From Dactylosporangium sp. AC04546 (GTDB taxonomy: Bacteria > Actinomycetota > Actinomycetes > Mycobacteriales > Micromonosporaceae): a DNA stretch of 21,123 nt. Below, one piece after another: positions 14,285 through 21,123 of the stretch; the first letter of the stretch is position 1, and every line of letters begins with the position of its first letter. The position numbers and the translations under genes are program-made. The notes below the pieces were generated by a model, which worked only from the letters and a program-made list of their open reading frames with translations, ran no database searches and was not told the DNA's origin. The DNA is taken from NCBI RefSeq assembly GCF_022095675.1, contig NZ_JAHYSG010000163.1:1-21123 (forward strand). Direction: 5' to 3'.

Positions 14285-15585
14285 GAGTCCTCCAGCACAC
14301 CGGCCGACTTCTTGGCCGCCTCGTCCAGCGCCTCCTTCGGCTTCGCGGCGCCCTGCAGTACCTTCGCGATCGCGTCGCCGACGTTGCGGGACATCTCCTC
14401 GTAGCCGGCCACGGTCGGGCGGGCCTGCCGCGCGTTGGCGAGGTTGTCGAAGAACTTCTGGCCGCCCGGGTACTCCTTGACGTAGGCGGCGAACTCGGGC
14501 GTGCCCTGCTCGGAGCTGCGCAGCGGGAGGTTGCCGATCGCGAGGTTCCACTTCGCGTCGGTTTCCTTGCTCGTCAGCCACTTGATGAAGTCGCGCGAGG
14601 CGCCGGCCCGGTTGGCGTCCTTGTGGTCGAACAGCACCCACAGGTCGGGGCCGGAGACGGTCTGGTGGTCGCCGTTGAAGCCGGGCAGCTGGGTCACGCC
14701 GTACTCGACGCCGGCCTCCTGGAGCTCCAGCAGCGCCCACGGGCCGGACATGACCATGCCGACGTGGCCGTCGTTGAACAGCGGGAGGTACTTCTCGTCG
14801 GTCTGGTCGAGGTACATCGACTTGTCGTCGACCGCCATCGCCCGCAGCAGCTCCAGCGCCTCGACGCCCGCGTCGGAGTTGAAGGCGGGCTTCTTGCCGT
14901 CGAGGATCTTGCCGCCCTTCTGCCACAGCAGCGGCCACAGGTGCCAGGTGGTGTCCTCGCTGCCGGACACCGAGTAGGCGGTGCCGTAGACGTTCTGCGC
15001 CGGGTTGGTCAGCTTCTTGGCCGCGGCCCGGAAGTCGTCCCACGACCACTGGTCGGTCGGGTACGCCACGCCGGCCGCGTCGAACAGCGACTTGTTGTAG
15101 ATGAGCGCGAGGTTGTCGACCAGCGCCGGAACGCCGATCACCTTGCCGTCGTAGGTGGCCGTGGCCCGGGCCGCCTCCGGGATCTCGTTCCAGCCGAACG
15201 ACGGGTCCGAGACGTACGTCGCCAGGTTCTGGGTCTTGCCGCTGGTGGCGAGCTCACCGGCCCAGCTGCCGTAGGCGTAGGAGATGTCCGGGTAGCTGCC
15301 GCCGGTGAACCCGGCGGAGAGCTTGGTGAGCAGGTCGTCGGTGGTGGAGGCGCCGGTCGAGGTCTTGATCGTGACGTTCGGGTGGGCCTTCGTGTACTCG
15401 GCGGCGAGCCCCTCGGCGACCTTCTCGGCGTCCTCGGTCTGACCCGTCCACCAGGTGATCTCCACCTTGGCGGACGGGTCGTAGCCCGCGGCCGCGTCCT
15501 TGCCGTCGTCGTTGGCGCCGCCGCCGCTGCACGCGCCGAGCAACAGGGTCAGGCCGGCAGCGCCGGCGAGGATCCGTCGATGCAT
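14281..15585 (-). CDS. Sugar-binding lipoprotein of an ABC importer
   Basis: A 434-residue extracellular solute-binding protein, family 1. The signal peptide ends in a lipobox LLGAC with lipidated Cys19, followed by a Gly-rich tether. The body shows VEITWWTGQTEDAEKVAEGLAAEYTKAHPNV-type fold-1 features, KLSAGFTGGSYPDI, and the later GPWALLELQEAG and ASRDFIKWLTSKE segments typical of maltose-binding-like proteins. GAGG lies 8 nt before the ATG at 15585. The ligand is probably an oligosaccharide or glycoside, matching the GH4 enzyme, but cannot be read from sequence. The start codon lies within CGATGCATCG, which shares the core of the 14-bp array. Confidence 0.92.
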   Translation of the reverse strand: MHRRILAGAAGLTLLLGACSGGGANDDGKDAAAGYDPSAKVEITWWTGQTEDAEKVAEGLAAEYTKAHPNVTIKTSTGASTTDDLLTKLSAGFTGGSYPDISYAYGSWAGELATSGKTQNLATYVSDPSFGWNEIPEAARATATYDGKVIGVPALVDNLALIYNKSLFDAAGVAYPTDQWSWDDFRAAAKKLTNPAQNVYGTAYSVSGSEDTTWHLWPLLWQKGGKILDGKKPAFNSDAGVEALELLRAMAVDDKSMYLDQTDEKYLPLFNDGHVGMVMSGPWALLELQEAGVEYGVTQLPGFNGDHQTVSGPDLWVLFDHKDANRAGASRDFIKWLTSKETDAKWNLAIGNLPLRSSEQGTPEFAAYVKEYPGGQKFFDNLANARQARPTVAGYEEMSRNVGDAIAKVLQGAAKPKEALDEAAKKSAGVLEDS

Positions 15586-15620
15586 CGCTACACCTCTTTG
15601 TCAGCTGGGGGAACTGGACG

Positions 15621-16499
15621 TCAGGCGAGGACTACGGAGCGGGTCAGGAGGCGGGGGGTGTCGGGGTCGAGCCCGCGGTGCGCGGCCAGGGCGGTGGCGA
15701 AGCGCTGCGCGAGCACGAGCTGGGCGAGCGGGTCGAGGGTGTCCCGGTACGGCAGGGCACCCGCCCCCCGGACGGTGTCGTCGAGCGACTCGGGCGTCGC
15801 CCCGAACGACCAGACCAGGCTCCGCTCACCGGCGACCGCGACCGGCCCGTGCCGGTAGTCCATCGCGGGGTACGACTCCGACCAGGCCTGCGCCGCCTCG
15901 CGCACCTTCAGCGCGGCCTCGTGCGCGAGCCCGACGGTCCACCCGGTGCCCAGGAACACCAGGTGGTCGATCGCGGCCGGGTCGGCCGGCAGCGGCGCGT
16001 CCAGCGCGGCCCGGCCGTCGGCGACCAGATGGCCGAGGTCCTGGCCGAGCGCGGCCCGGAACATCGCCAGCAGCGTCGTCGGGAAGCGGGTCTGCACGAC
16101 ACTGCGCTCGTCGGCGAAGTCGAGCAGCACCCGCGTGTCGGCCAGGTCGTCCACCGGCTCGCCGGTCACCGCCGTCACCGCCACCCGGTGCGTGCCGGCC
16201 GGCAGCTTCCGCAGCGCGTCGAGCACCTCGGTCGACGTGCCGGAGCGGGTGATCGCGATGACCCGGTCGTAGCGGCGGCGCGGCACGTACTCCGAGGCGC
16301 AGACGGCGTCGGTCTCGCCGAGCCCGGCCGCCTCACGCAGCTCGGCCAGGCTCTGCGCCATGAACCAGGAGGTGCCGCAGCCCAGCACGAGCGTCCGCTC
16401 GCCGGCGGCGCCGAGGGCCGCGCGGGCCTCGTCGGCCATCGCGACGCCTCGCTGCCACACCTCGGGCTGGCTGGCGATTTCGCGTGCAGTGTCGTTCAT
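15621..16499 (-). CDS. SIS-domain sugar phosphate isomerase/deaminase-like protein
   Basis: A 292-residue protein with two tandem SIS domains, like the isomerase half of GlmS and AgaS, without the glutaminase half. First domain: VLGCGTSWFMAQSLAELREAAG (39-60) and AITRSGTSTEVLDALR (84-99). Second domain: VFLGTGWTVGLAHEAALKVREA and SESYPAMDYRHGPVAV, the usual GlmS-like C-terminal signature. Likely substrate is a hexosamine 6-phosphate (deamination and isomerisation to a ketose 6-phosphate) or an Amadori-type sugar phosphate as in FrlB. It is first in the operon with the ABC importer, 35 bp before the lipoprotein gene. The start at 16499 has no ribosome site and lies exactly 6 nt after a -10-like box, suggesting a leaderless message. 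Confidence 0.82.
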   Translation of the reverse strand: MNDTAREIASQPEVWQRGVAMADEARAALGAAGERTLVLGCGTSWFMAQSLAELREAAGLGETDAVCASEYVPRRRYDRVIAITRSGTSTEVLDALRKLPAGTHRVAVTAVTGEPVDDLADTRVLLDFADERSVVQTRFPTTLLAMFRAALGQDLGHLVADGRAALDAPLPADPAAIDHLVFLGTGWTVGLAHEAALKVREAAQAWSESYPAMDYRHGPVAVAGERSLVWSFGATPESLDDTVRGAGALPYRDTLDPLAQLVLAQRFATALAAHRGLDPDTPRLLTRSVVLA

Positions 16500-16505
16500 G
16501 AACGG

Positions 16506-16530
16506 ACGCTATGCTCGTTCGTGTTCGTTT
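16506..16530 (-). promoter_or_regulatory. SIS-ABC operon promoter with two DeoR-type half-sites
   Basis: On the minus strand the -10-like box TAGCGT (16511-16506) ends 6 nt before the ATG, so transcription should start at or next to the start codon. Just upstream lie GCTCGTTC (16513-16520) and GTTCGTTT (16523-16530) on the plus strand, two direct half-sites 10 bp apart. They match the AAACGARC motif of the other two candidate DeoR promoters, with one mismatch in the first. Confidence 0.5.
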
Positions 16531-16571
16531 CACAACCCGCGACGCTCAAGTGAACATTCTGCGTTGCGCGC

Positions 16572-17867
16572 TTACGCCCGCAGCGCCTCCGGCAGCAGCG
16601 GGCCGTGCGCGGCGGTCAGCTCGTCGCACAGGTCCCAGATCTGCTCGACGGTGAGCGTGGCCGCGGTGTTCGGGTCGACCATCGCCGCCTGCCGGACCAG
16701 CCGCGGGTCGCCGTCGAGCGCCGCGCGCACGGTGAGCTCGCCGACGCTCACGAAGCCCCGGTTCACGGCCGCGCACTGCGGCGGCAGGTCGCCGACCGCC
16801 TCCGGCCGGACGCCCAGCCGGTCGACCACGCACGGCACCTCGACCGCGAAGCCGGCCGGCAGGTTGGTGATCAGGCCCCGGTTGGCCACGTTGGCGTGGA
16901 TGCGGCGCAGCGTGCCGGTCTCCATGCTGTGGATGACCTGCGGCGCGTACTCCGTGGCGTCGCGGTGCAGGTCGAGCGGCTCCCCGGCGAGCACCGCGGC
17001 CCGGGTGGCGGCGTACTCGGCCAGGTTGCCCTCGCTGATGCGCACGTAGTCGCCCACGGGGATGCGCAGCCGCTCGATCTCGCTGTCGTGGTGCAGGTAC
17101 CACGGCACGTACTCCGACGAGTGCTCGCTGGTCTCGGTCGGGAAGTAGCCGAGCCGGCGGTACATGTCCATCCGCACCCGGCGGCGCAGCTGCGGGTCGG
17201 CGTCGATGGCCGCGTCGAGACGCGGGTAGAGGCTCTCGCCGCGGTGCTCCCAGCGCAGCAGCCAGGCCTGGTGGTTGACCCCGGCCGCGCGATAGTCGAC
17301 CTCGTCGAGCGGCACGCCGACCAGCTCGCACAGGTCGTGCACGGTCCAGAACACCGAGTGGCACAGGCCGACGGCGTTGAGGTCGGGCGCGATCGCCGCG
17401 AGGTACGCGATGTTCATCGCCATCGGGTTCGTGTAGTTCAAGAGCCACGCGTCCGGGCAGACCGCGCGCATGTCGGCCGCGATGCCGGCGAGCACGGGGA
17501 ACGTGCGCAGCGCGCGGAAGATCCCGCCGACGCCGACGGTGTCGCCGATCGTCTGGCGCAGCCCGTACCGCGCGGGGATCTCGAAGTCGCGGACCGTCGC
17601 CGCGTGCATGCCGACCTGGATGGCGTTGATGACGTAGGCGGCGCCGTCGAGGGCGGCCCGCCGGTCGAGGCTCACGGTGATCTTCGGGGCCGCGCCGAGC
17701 TGCCCGGCCGTGCGCCGGGCGATCGCCTCGGCGGTCTCCAGCCGCTCAGGGTCGATGTCGTGCAGGGCGAGCGTCACGCCCCGCAGTTCGTCGAAGGAGA
17801 GCAGGTCGGCGAGCAGCTCGCGGGTGAACACCACGCTGCCCGCGCCGAGGAACGTGATCACAGTCAT
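16572..17867 (-). CDS. GH4 family glycosidase, alpha-galactosidase (MelA)-like
   Basis: A 431-residue NAD- and metal-dependent glycosidase of family 4. Features: the dinucleotide motif FLGAGSVVFTREL (6-18), DIDPERL (38-44), INAIQVG (80-86), TNPMAMN (146-152), GLCHSV (167-172) and GVNHQAWLL (196-204). GH4 enzymes use a transient ketone at C3, with the metal held by the Cys and His in these motifs. CHSV, rather than the CN-P type of 6-phospho-glycosidases, points to unphosphorylated alpha-galactosides or alike. Cytoplasmic, so it acts after import. The ATG at 17867 has no ribosome site; GACAAT ends 6 nt upstream, suggesting a leaderless message. It is divergent from deoR. Confidence 0.88.
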   Translation of the reverse strand: MTVITFLGAGSVVFTRELLADLLSFDELRGVTLALHDIDPERLETAEAIARRTAGQLGAAPKITVSLDRRAALDGAAYVINAIQVGMHAATVRDFEIPARYGLRQTIGDTVGVGGIFRALRTFPVLAGIAADMRAVCPDAWLLNYTNPMAMNIAYLAAIAPDLNAVGLCHSVFWTVHDLCELVGVPLDEVDYRAAGVNHQAWLLRWEHRGESLYPRLDAAIDADPQLRRRVRMDMYRRLGYFPTETSEHSSEYVPWYLHHDSEIERLRIPVGDYVRISEGNLAEYAATRAAVLAGEPLDLHRDATEYAPQVIHSMETGTLRRIHANVANRGLITNLPAGFAVEVPCVVDRLGVRPEAVGDLPPQCAAVNRGFVSVGELTVRAALDGDPRLVRQAAMVDPNTAATLTVEQIWDLCDELTAAHGPLLPEALRA

Positions 17868-17903
17868 GCACGGATTGTCGAGACGTCGAGCGCGAGTCCG
17901 CAA
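17868..17903 (-). promoter_or_regulatory. Candidate leaderless promoter of the GH4 gene
   Basis: On the minus strand TTGCGG (17903-17898), an 18-bp spacer and GACAAT (17879-17874) are followed by 6 nt and the ATG. The boxes are only partial matches to consensus, but the spacing fits a transcript beginning at the start codon, as at the SIS gene. Confidence 0.4.
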
Positions 17904-17923
17904 GCTCGCTGGCGTTTTCGCGC

Positions 17924-17953
17924 TCAAACGAACTATTCTGACTGCTCGTTTGA
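17924..17953. promoter_or_regulatory. Inverted-repeat operator between GH4 and deoR
   Basis: TCAAACGA (17924-17931) and TCGTTTGA (17946-17953) are perfect inverted 8-mers with a 14-bp spacer, centres 22 bp apart (about two helical turns). The spacer holds TATTCT (17934-17939), a possible -10 for deoR. It lies 25-54 bp upstream of the deoR start and 57-86 bp upstream of the GH4 start, so it could control both. DeoR-family repressors usually bind such repeats near their own gene. Confidence 0.6.
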
Positions 17954-17977
17954 ACACCCACGGGGATTGAGGAATCC

Positions 17978-18763
17978 ATGCCGCAGAGTTCCCTCCGCCG
18001 GGCCGACCGCGTGTCGGTCATCCTGGAGCGCGTCTCGAGGGAGGGCTCGGTCGACGCCGGCGCGCTCGCCGAGGAGTTCCAGGTCTCGCCGGCGACCATC
18101 CGCCGCGACCTGCAGATGCTGGAGGACCAGAAGCTGCTCGCCCGCACGCACGGCGGGGCCACGGCGGTCGACGTAGCATACGAGCTTCCGGTGCGGTACC
18201 GCGTCGGTCACCGCCGCGAGGAGAAGACGCTCATCGCCAAGCGTGCGGCCGAGTTGCTGCCTTACGGCCCGCTGACCCTCGGTCTGAGCGGCGGCACCAC
18301 CACCCACATGCTGGCCAGACTCCTCGCCGAGCGGGTCGACCTCACCGTGGTGACCAACGCGCTGAACATCGCCGCGGAGCTCGCGCTTCGCCCACGGCTG
18401 AAGCTGATCATGACTGGCGGGGTGTCGCGAACCCAGTCGTACGAGCTGGTCGGACCGATCGCCGAGCAGGCCCTCGCGGGGCTCAACATGGAGATCGCCG
18501 TCGTCGGCGTCGACGGCATCAGCGCGCAGGGCGGCCTCACCACACACGACGAGATCGAGGCGCACACCGATGCCGCGATGATCCACCGGGCCGACAAGGT
18601 CATGGTGGTCGCCGACGGCTCGAAGGTGGGCCGCAAGTGCCTGGCCCGCATCTGCGGGCTCAACGACGCCAAGGTCCTGCTGGTCACCGACGGGACCGCG
18701 AATCCGGCAGAGGTGATGAACATCCAGCGCGCCGGCACGGACGTCGTGGTGGTGCGCCCGTGA
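17978..18763 (+). CDS. DeoR/GlpR-family transcriptional regulator
   Basis: A 261-residue sugar-phosphate-sensing repressor. The N-terminal DeoR helix-turn-helix spans about residues 8-62 (ALAEEFQVSPATIRRDLQMLEDQKLLARTHGGA). The C-terminal effector domain resembles ribose-5-phosphate isomerase, with the phosphate-binding LSGGTTTHMLA (103-113), VVTNALNIA and GVDGIS motifs. GAGG sits 5 nt before the ATG. It overlaps the Gfo/Idh/MocA gene by 4 nt and is divergent from the GH4 gene. The likely effector is a phosphorylated intermediate of this locus, and its likely sites are the AAACGARC pairs. Confidence 0.92.
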   Translation: MPQSSLRRADRVSVILERVSREGSVDAGALAEEFQVSPATIRRDLQMLEDQKLLARTHGGATAVDVAYELPVRYRVGHRREEKTLIAKRAAELLPYGPLTLGLSGGTTTHMLARLLAERVDLTVVTNALNIAAELALRPRLKLIMTGGVSRTQSYELVGPIAEQALAGLNMEIAVVGVDGISAQGGLTTHDEIEAHTDAAMIHRADKVMVVADGSKVGRKCLARICGLNDAKVLLVTDGTANPAEVMNIQRAGTDVVVVRP

Positions 18764-19980
18764 AGCCGCGGCTGATCGTCGTCGGCGCGGGCCAGCGCGG
18801 CCTGGGCTACGCGCGGCACGCTGTGCGTTCCGGAGCGGCCGACGTGGTCGCGGTCGCCGAGCCGGACCCCGTGCGCCGGGAGTCGTTCGCCCGCGAGTTC
18901 GGCATCGCCCCCGAGCTGGCCTTCGACGACTTCACGCGGCTGCGCGACGTCGACCGGGTCGCCGACGCCGCCATCGTCGCGACCCAGGACCACCTGCACG
19001 TCGAGCCGGCGGTCCTGCTCGCCGAGCGGGGCTACCACCTGCTGCTGGAGAAGCCGATCGCGCCGACCGACGCCGACGCGAGCCGGATCGTGGCGGCGAT
19101 CGATGCATCGGGTGTACTGGCGGCGGTGTGCCACGTGCTGCGGTACACCCCCTACACCGACGCCGTGAAAACGGTGCTCGACGGTGGCCGTTTGGGCCGG
19201 CTGGTGAGCATCCAGCACCTGGAGCCGGTCGGCTGGTGGCACCAGGCGCACTCGTTCGTGCGCGGGAACTGGCGCTCGACGGCCGAGTCGTCGCCGATGC
19301 TGCTCGCGAAGGCGTGTCATGACATCGACTGGCTGCTCTACGTCAGCGGGCAGCCGGTGCGCCGGGTGAGCTCGTTCGGCGGCCTCGCGCACTTCCGGGC
19401 CGATCAGCGCCCGGCCGGCGCGGCCGATCGCTGCCTCGACTGCGCGATCGAGTCCAGCTGTCCCTATTCGGCTCCCAAGTTGTACCTCGGGCGCGACCGC
19501 ACGTCGTGGCCGGTGACCGTGGTGAGCGGCGACCCGAGCGACGACGCGATCCGCGCGGCGCTGCGCACCGGCCCGTACGGCCGCTGCGTCTACGCCTGCG
19601 ACAACGACGTCGTCGACCACCAGGTGGTGTCGCTGGAGCTGGCCGACGGCGCGACGATCGCCTTCACGATGACGGCGTTCGCCCCGGCCGAGCACCGCAA
19701 GACCCGGCTGTTCGGCACGCACGGCTACCTGGAGGGCGACGGCGAGCGCCTGCGGCTCGTCGACTTCCGCACCGGCGCCGAGGAGACGATCTCCGTGGCC
19801 GGCGCGGCGACGGCGGGCCACGCCGACGGCGACGACGCCCTGGTGGACGCGTTCGTCGCGGCGGTCGCCACCGGCGACGCGACCCTGCTGCGGTCGGATC
19901 CGGCGACGAGCCTGGCCGGCCACCGGGTCGTCTGGGCCGCCGAGCGGGCCCGGCTGGACGGCACGGTGGTCACCTTGTGA
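18760..19980 (+). CDS. Gfo/Idh/MocA-family oxidoreductase
   Basis: A 406-residue NAD(P)-dependent sugar or cyclitol dehydrogenase. It has the Rossmann start IVVGAGQRGLGYARH (6-20), VAEPDP (32-37), the conserved LLEKPI (95-100) and the catalytic-region segment LLAKACHDIDWLLYVSG (181-197). A cysteine group at 225-234 (RCLDCAIESSCPYSA) is typical of one subfamily and may bind metal or stabilise a loop. The GTG at 18760 overlaps the deoR stop by 4 nt, so the two form an operon. Oxidation of a sugar released by the GH4 enzyme is a reasonable guess. A GH109-like NAD-dependent glycosidase activity is a less likely alternative, since no signal peptide is present. Confidence 0.88.
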   Translation: MKPRLIVVGAGQRGLGYARHAVRSGAADVVAVAEPDPVRRESFAREFGIAPELAFDDFTRLRDVDRVADAAIVATQDHLHVEPAVLLAERGYHLLLEKPIAPTDADASRIVAAIDASGVLAAVCHVLRYTPYTDAVKTVLDGGRLGRLVSIQHLEPVGWWHQAHSFVRGNWRSTAESSPMLLAKACHDIDWLLYVSGQPVRRVSSFGGLAHFRADQRPAGAADRCLDCAIESSCPYSAPKLYLGRDRTSWPVTVVSGDPSDDAIRAALRTGPYGRCVYACDNDVVDHQVVSLELADGATIAFTMTAFAPAEHRKTRLFGTHGYLEGDGERLRLVDFRTGAEETISVAGAATAGHADGDDALVDAFVAAVATGDATLLRSDPATSLAGHRVVWAAERARLDGTVVTL

Positions 19981-20026
19981 CAGTCGCAAGGCGGTGCTAG
20001 ATTGCCGCATTGTCGAATCAGTTCGA
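19975..20026 (+). promoter_or_regulatory. Promoter and inverted repeat of the LacI-family gene
   Basis: TTGTGA (19975-19980), 17 bp, TAGATT (19998-20003) is a good promoter; its -35 includes the stop codon of the upstream oxidoreductase gene. TCGAA (20013-20017) and TTCGA (20022-20026) form a short inverted repeat just after the expected start point, where an autorepressor could bind. AAAGGCGGTGA before the ATG provides the ribosome site. Confidence 0.55.
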
Positions 20027-20041
20027 AAGGCGGTGACCGAG

Positions 20042-21019
20042 ATGGCGGTGACGATCGCCGACGTGGCCAAGCACGCGGGCGTCTCGCGCAGCACGGTGTC
20101 GTACGTGCTGAGCGGCAACCGGTCGATCTCCGCCGAGACCATCGCCAAGGTCGAGCGGAGCATCGAGGAGCTGCAGTTCCGCCCGCACGCCGGCGCCCGG
20201 TCGATCCGCACCCGGCGCACCGGCGTGATCGCGATGGCGCTGCCGCTCGTGCACGGCCCGCACAACCAGGTGCAGATGCCGTACGTGTGGGCGGCGCTGA
20301 CCGCGGCCCAGGACGCGGGCCTGAAGCTGCTCATGCTCACCGACGACGACGGCACCACGGCGATCCGCGACGCGGTCGGCACGGCGCTCGTCGACGGCGT
20401 GATGCTCATGGAGGTGCAGCAGAAGGACCCGCGGGCCAAGCTGCTGCGCTCGCTCAAGTGCCCGGCGGTTCTGGTGGGTACCCCCGACAACCCGCACGGC
20501 CTGCCATACGTCGACTTCGACTTCGCCGCGTGCGGGCGGATCTGCGCCGAGCACCTGCTCGAGCAGGGCCACACGCACGTAGGTTTCCTGGGCCAGCCGG
20601 CGGACACCTACCAGCGGGGCGTCGCGTACGCCGCCCACGCCCGCGACGGCGCCCTCAACGCCTTGGCTGAGCAGGGCGCGCAGGCGACCTGGGCACCCTG
20701 CGAGCCCTCGGCCGGTGGCGTGGTCGGCGCGCTCACCGACCTGCTGGACCGGGATCCGTCGATCACGGGCCTCATCGTGTACAACGAGTGGGCCCTTCCC
20801 CTCGTCGTCGACCGGCTGACCAGCATGGGTCGCGGCGACCTGACCGTCATCGCGATCTGCCCGGACGACGCCGTGGACCGGCTGTCCCGGCCGATCACCT
20901 CGGTCGCGCTGCCGGTCGAGGAGCTGGCCCGGATCTCGGTCCAGCGGCTGGCCGGCCTGATCAACGGCGAGTCCCCGCCCTCGGTGACCATGCTCGCTCC
21001 CGTGCTCAAGGTCCGCTGA
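20042..21019 (+). CDS. LacI-family transcriptional regulator
   Basis: A 325-residue repressor. The LacI helix-turn-helix is at residues 2-25 (VTIADVAKHAGVSRSTVSYVLSG) with a hinge reaching about residue 60. A periplasmic-binding-protein-like effector domain follows (TGVIAMALPLV, VDGVMLMEVQ, YVDFDFAACGRICAEHLLEQGHTHVGFLG, ITGLIVYNEWA, ITSVALPVEELARISVQRL). Length is normal. The ATG at 20042 starts the canonical VTIADVA motif; upstream in-frame starts add nothing recognisable. It has its own promoter. It may control part of the sugar locus or the GAGAGCGCTCTC-marked DUF1996 gene, but no site is proven. Confidence 0.92.
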   Translation: MAVTIADVAKHAGVSRSTVSYVLSGNRSISAETIAKVERSIEELQFRPHAGARSIRTRRTGVIAMALPLVHGPHNQVQMPYVWAALTAAQDAGLKLLMLTDDDGTTAIRDAVGTALVDGVMLMEVQQKDPRAKLLRSLKCPAVLVGTPDNPHGLPYVDFDFAACGRICAEHLLEQGHTHVGFLGQPADTYQRGVAYAAHARDGALNALAEQGAQATWAPCEPSAGGVVGALTDLLDRDPSITGLIVYNEWALPLVVDRLTSMGRGDLTVIAICPDDAVDRLSRPITSVALPVEELARISVQRLAGLINGESPPSVTMLAPVLKVR

Positions 21020-21033
21020 GGCGCCCGCCCCGC

Positions 21034-21123
21034 TCAAAGCGCCCGCAGCACGCCCGCGCCCAACCTGCGCCCGACCACCCACAGCCCGTGCCCCGGTTCT
21101 GCCCGGCCCGCCGCATCCCGGCC
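21034..21123 (-). CDS. Possible C-terminal end of a gene entering from the right
   Basis: On the minus strand a frame is open from the window edge to a TGA at 21036-21034 and would give 29 residues ending GLWVVGRRLGAGVLRAL. Third positions are nearly all G or C, and the placement (convergent, 14 bp after the LacI stop) fits a gene end. The fragment is too short to assign a family, and chance openness in this GC-rich sequence is possible. Confidence 0.35.
   Translation of the reverse strand, partial: GRDAAGRAEPGHGLWVVGRRLGAGVLRAL

Noticed and set aside
14233..15858. A 541-codon plus-strand open frame
   Set aside because: It is antisense to the binding-protein and SIS genes, which have clear domains and start signals. 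Its Val/Arg/Gly-rich product has no recognisable motif.
18262..20607. A 781-codon minus-strand open frame
   Set aside because: It is a shadow of the DeoR, oxidoreductase and LacI genes; no domain and no ribosome site.

Overview
The window is high-GC DNA (third codon positions almost all G or C). It has GTG starts, 4-nt GTGA and 1-nt stop/start overlaps, and sugar ABC transporter genes with no ATPase subunit. This fits a filamentous actinomycete; a Micromonosporaceae-like host is my guess from style only. No tRNA, rRNA, transposase, integrase or CRISPR array was seen.

Left part (1-4300): an ABC-2-like membrane protein behind a promoter region carrying two GAACGTTC palindromes; a membrane-anchored DUF5666-like protein whose last codons and stop are copied four times in an 18-bp tandem repeat; and a drug-efflux pair (DHA2-type MFS exporter and MarR regulator) with a long inverted repeat across the exporter's start codon. 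A small unknown gene converges on marR and overlaps its end.

Middle (4400-9060): a two-component set. A CHASE3-HAMP-GAF histidine kinase and a NarL-type response regulator are divergent, and a receiver-only protein converges on the regulator with a 35-nt overlap. Next comes a secreted CBM6-like/DUF1996 protein preceded by a perfect GAGAGCGCTCTC palindrome, a LacI-family type of site.

Right part (9097-21019): a sugar-catabolism locus. Genes are a class II (GatY/KbaY-like) aldolase with a 1-phosphofructokinase/tagatose-6-phosphate-kinase-like PfkB enzyme, a second ribokinase-like PfkB enzyme, an ABC importer (lipoprotein and two permeases), a GlmS/AgaS-like SIS-domain isomerase, a GH4 alpha-galactosidase-like enzyme, a DeoR regulator, a Gfo/Idh/MocA oxidoreductase and a LacI regulator. 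A plausible flow is: import, GH4 hydrolysis, phosphorylation, SIS isomerisation or deamination to a ketose phosphate, second phosphorylation, aldol cleavage to trioses. The motif AAACGARC, in pairs, precedes the aldolase/kinase, SIS/ABC and GH4/DeoR promoters and is a candidate DeoR operator.

The most unusual points: (1) both PfkB kinases carry unrelated in-frame tandem-repeat insertions at the same structural position, the loop after the catalytic GAGD helix; (2) the spacer upstream of the second kinase holds seven head-to-tail copies of a 14-bp self-complementary unit (core GATGCATC) on an exact 14-bp period. Most of the long open frames opposite these genes are GC-bias shadows and are not listed.
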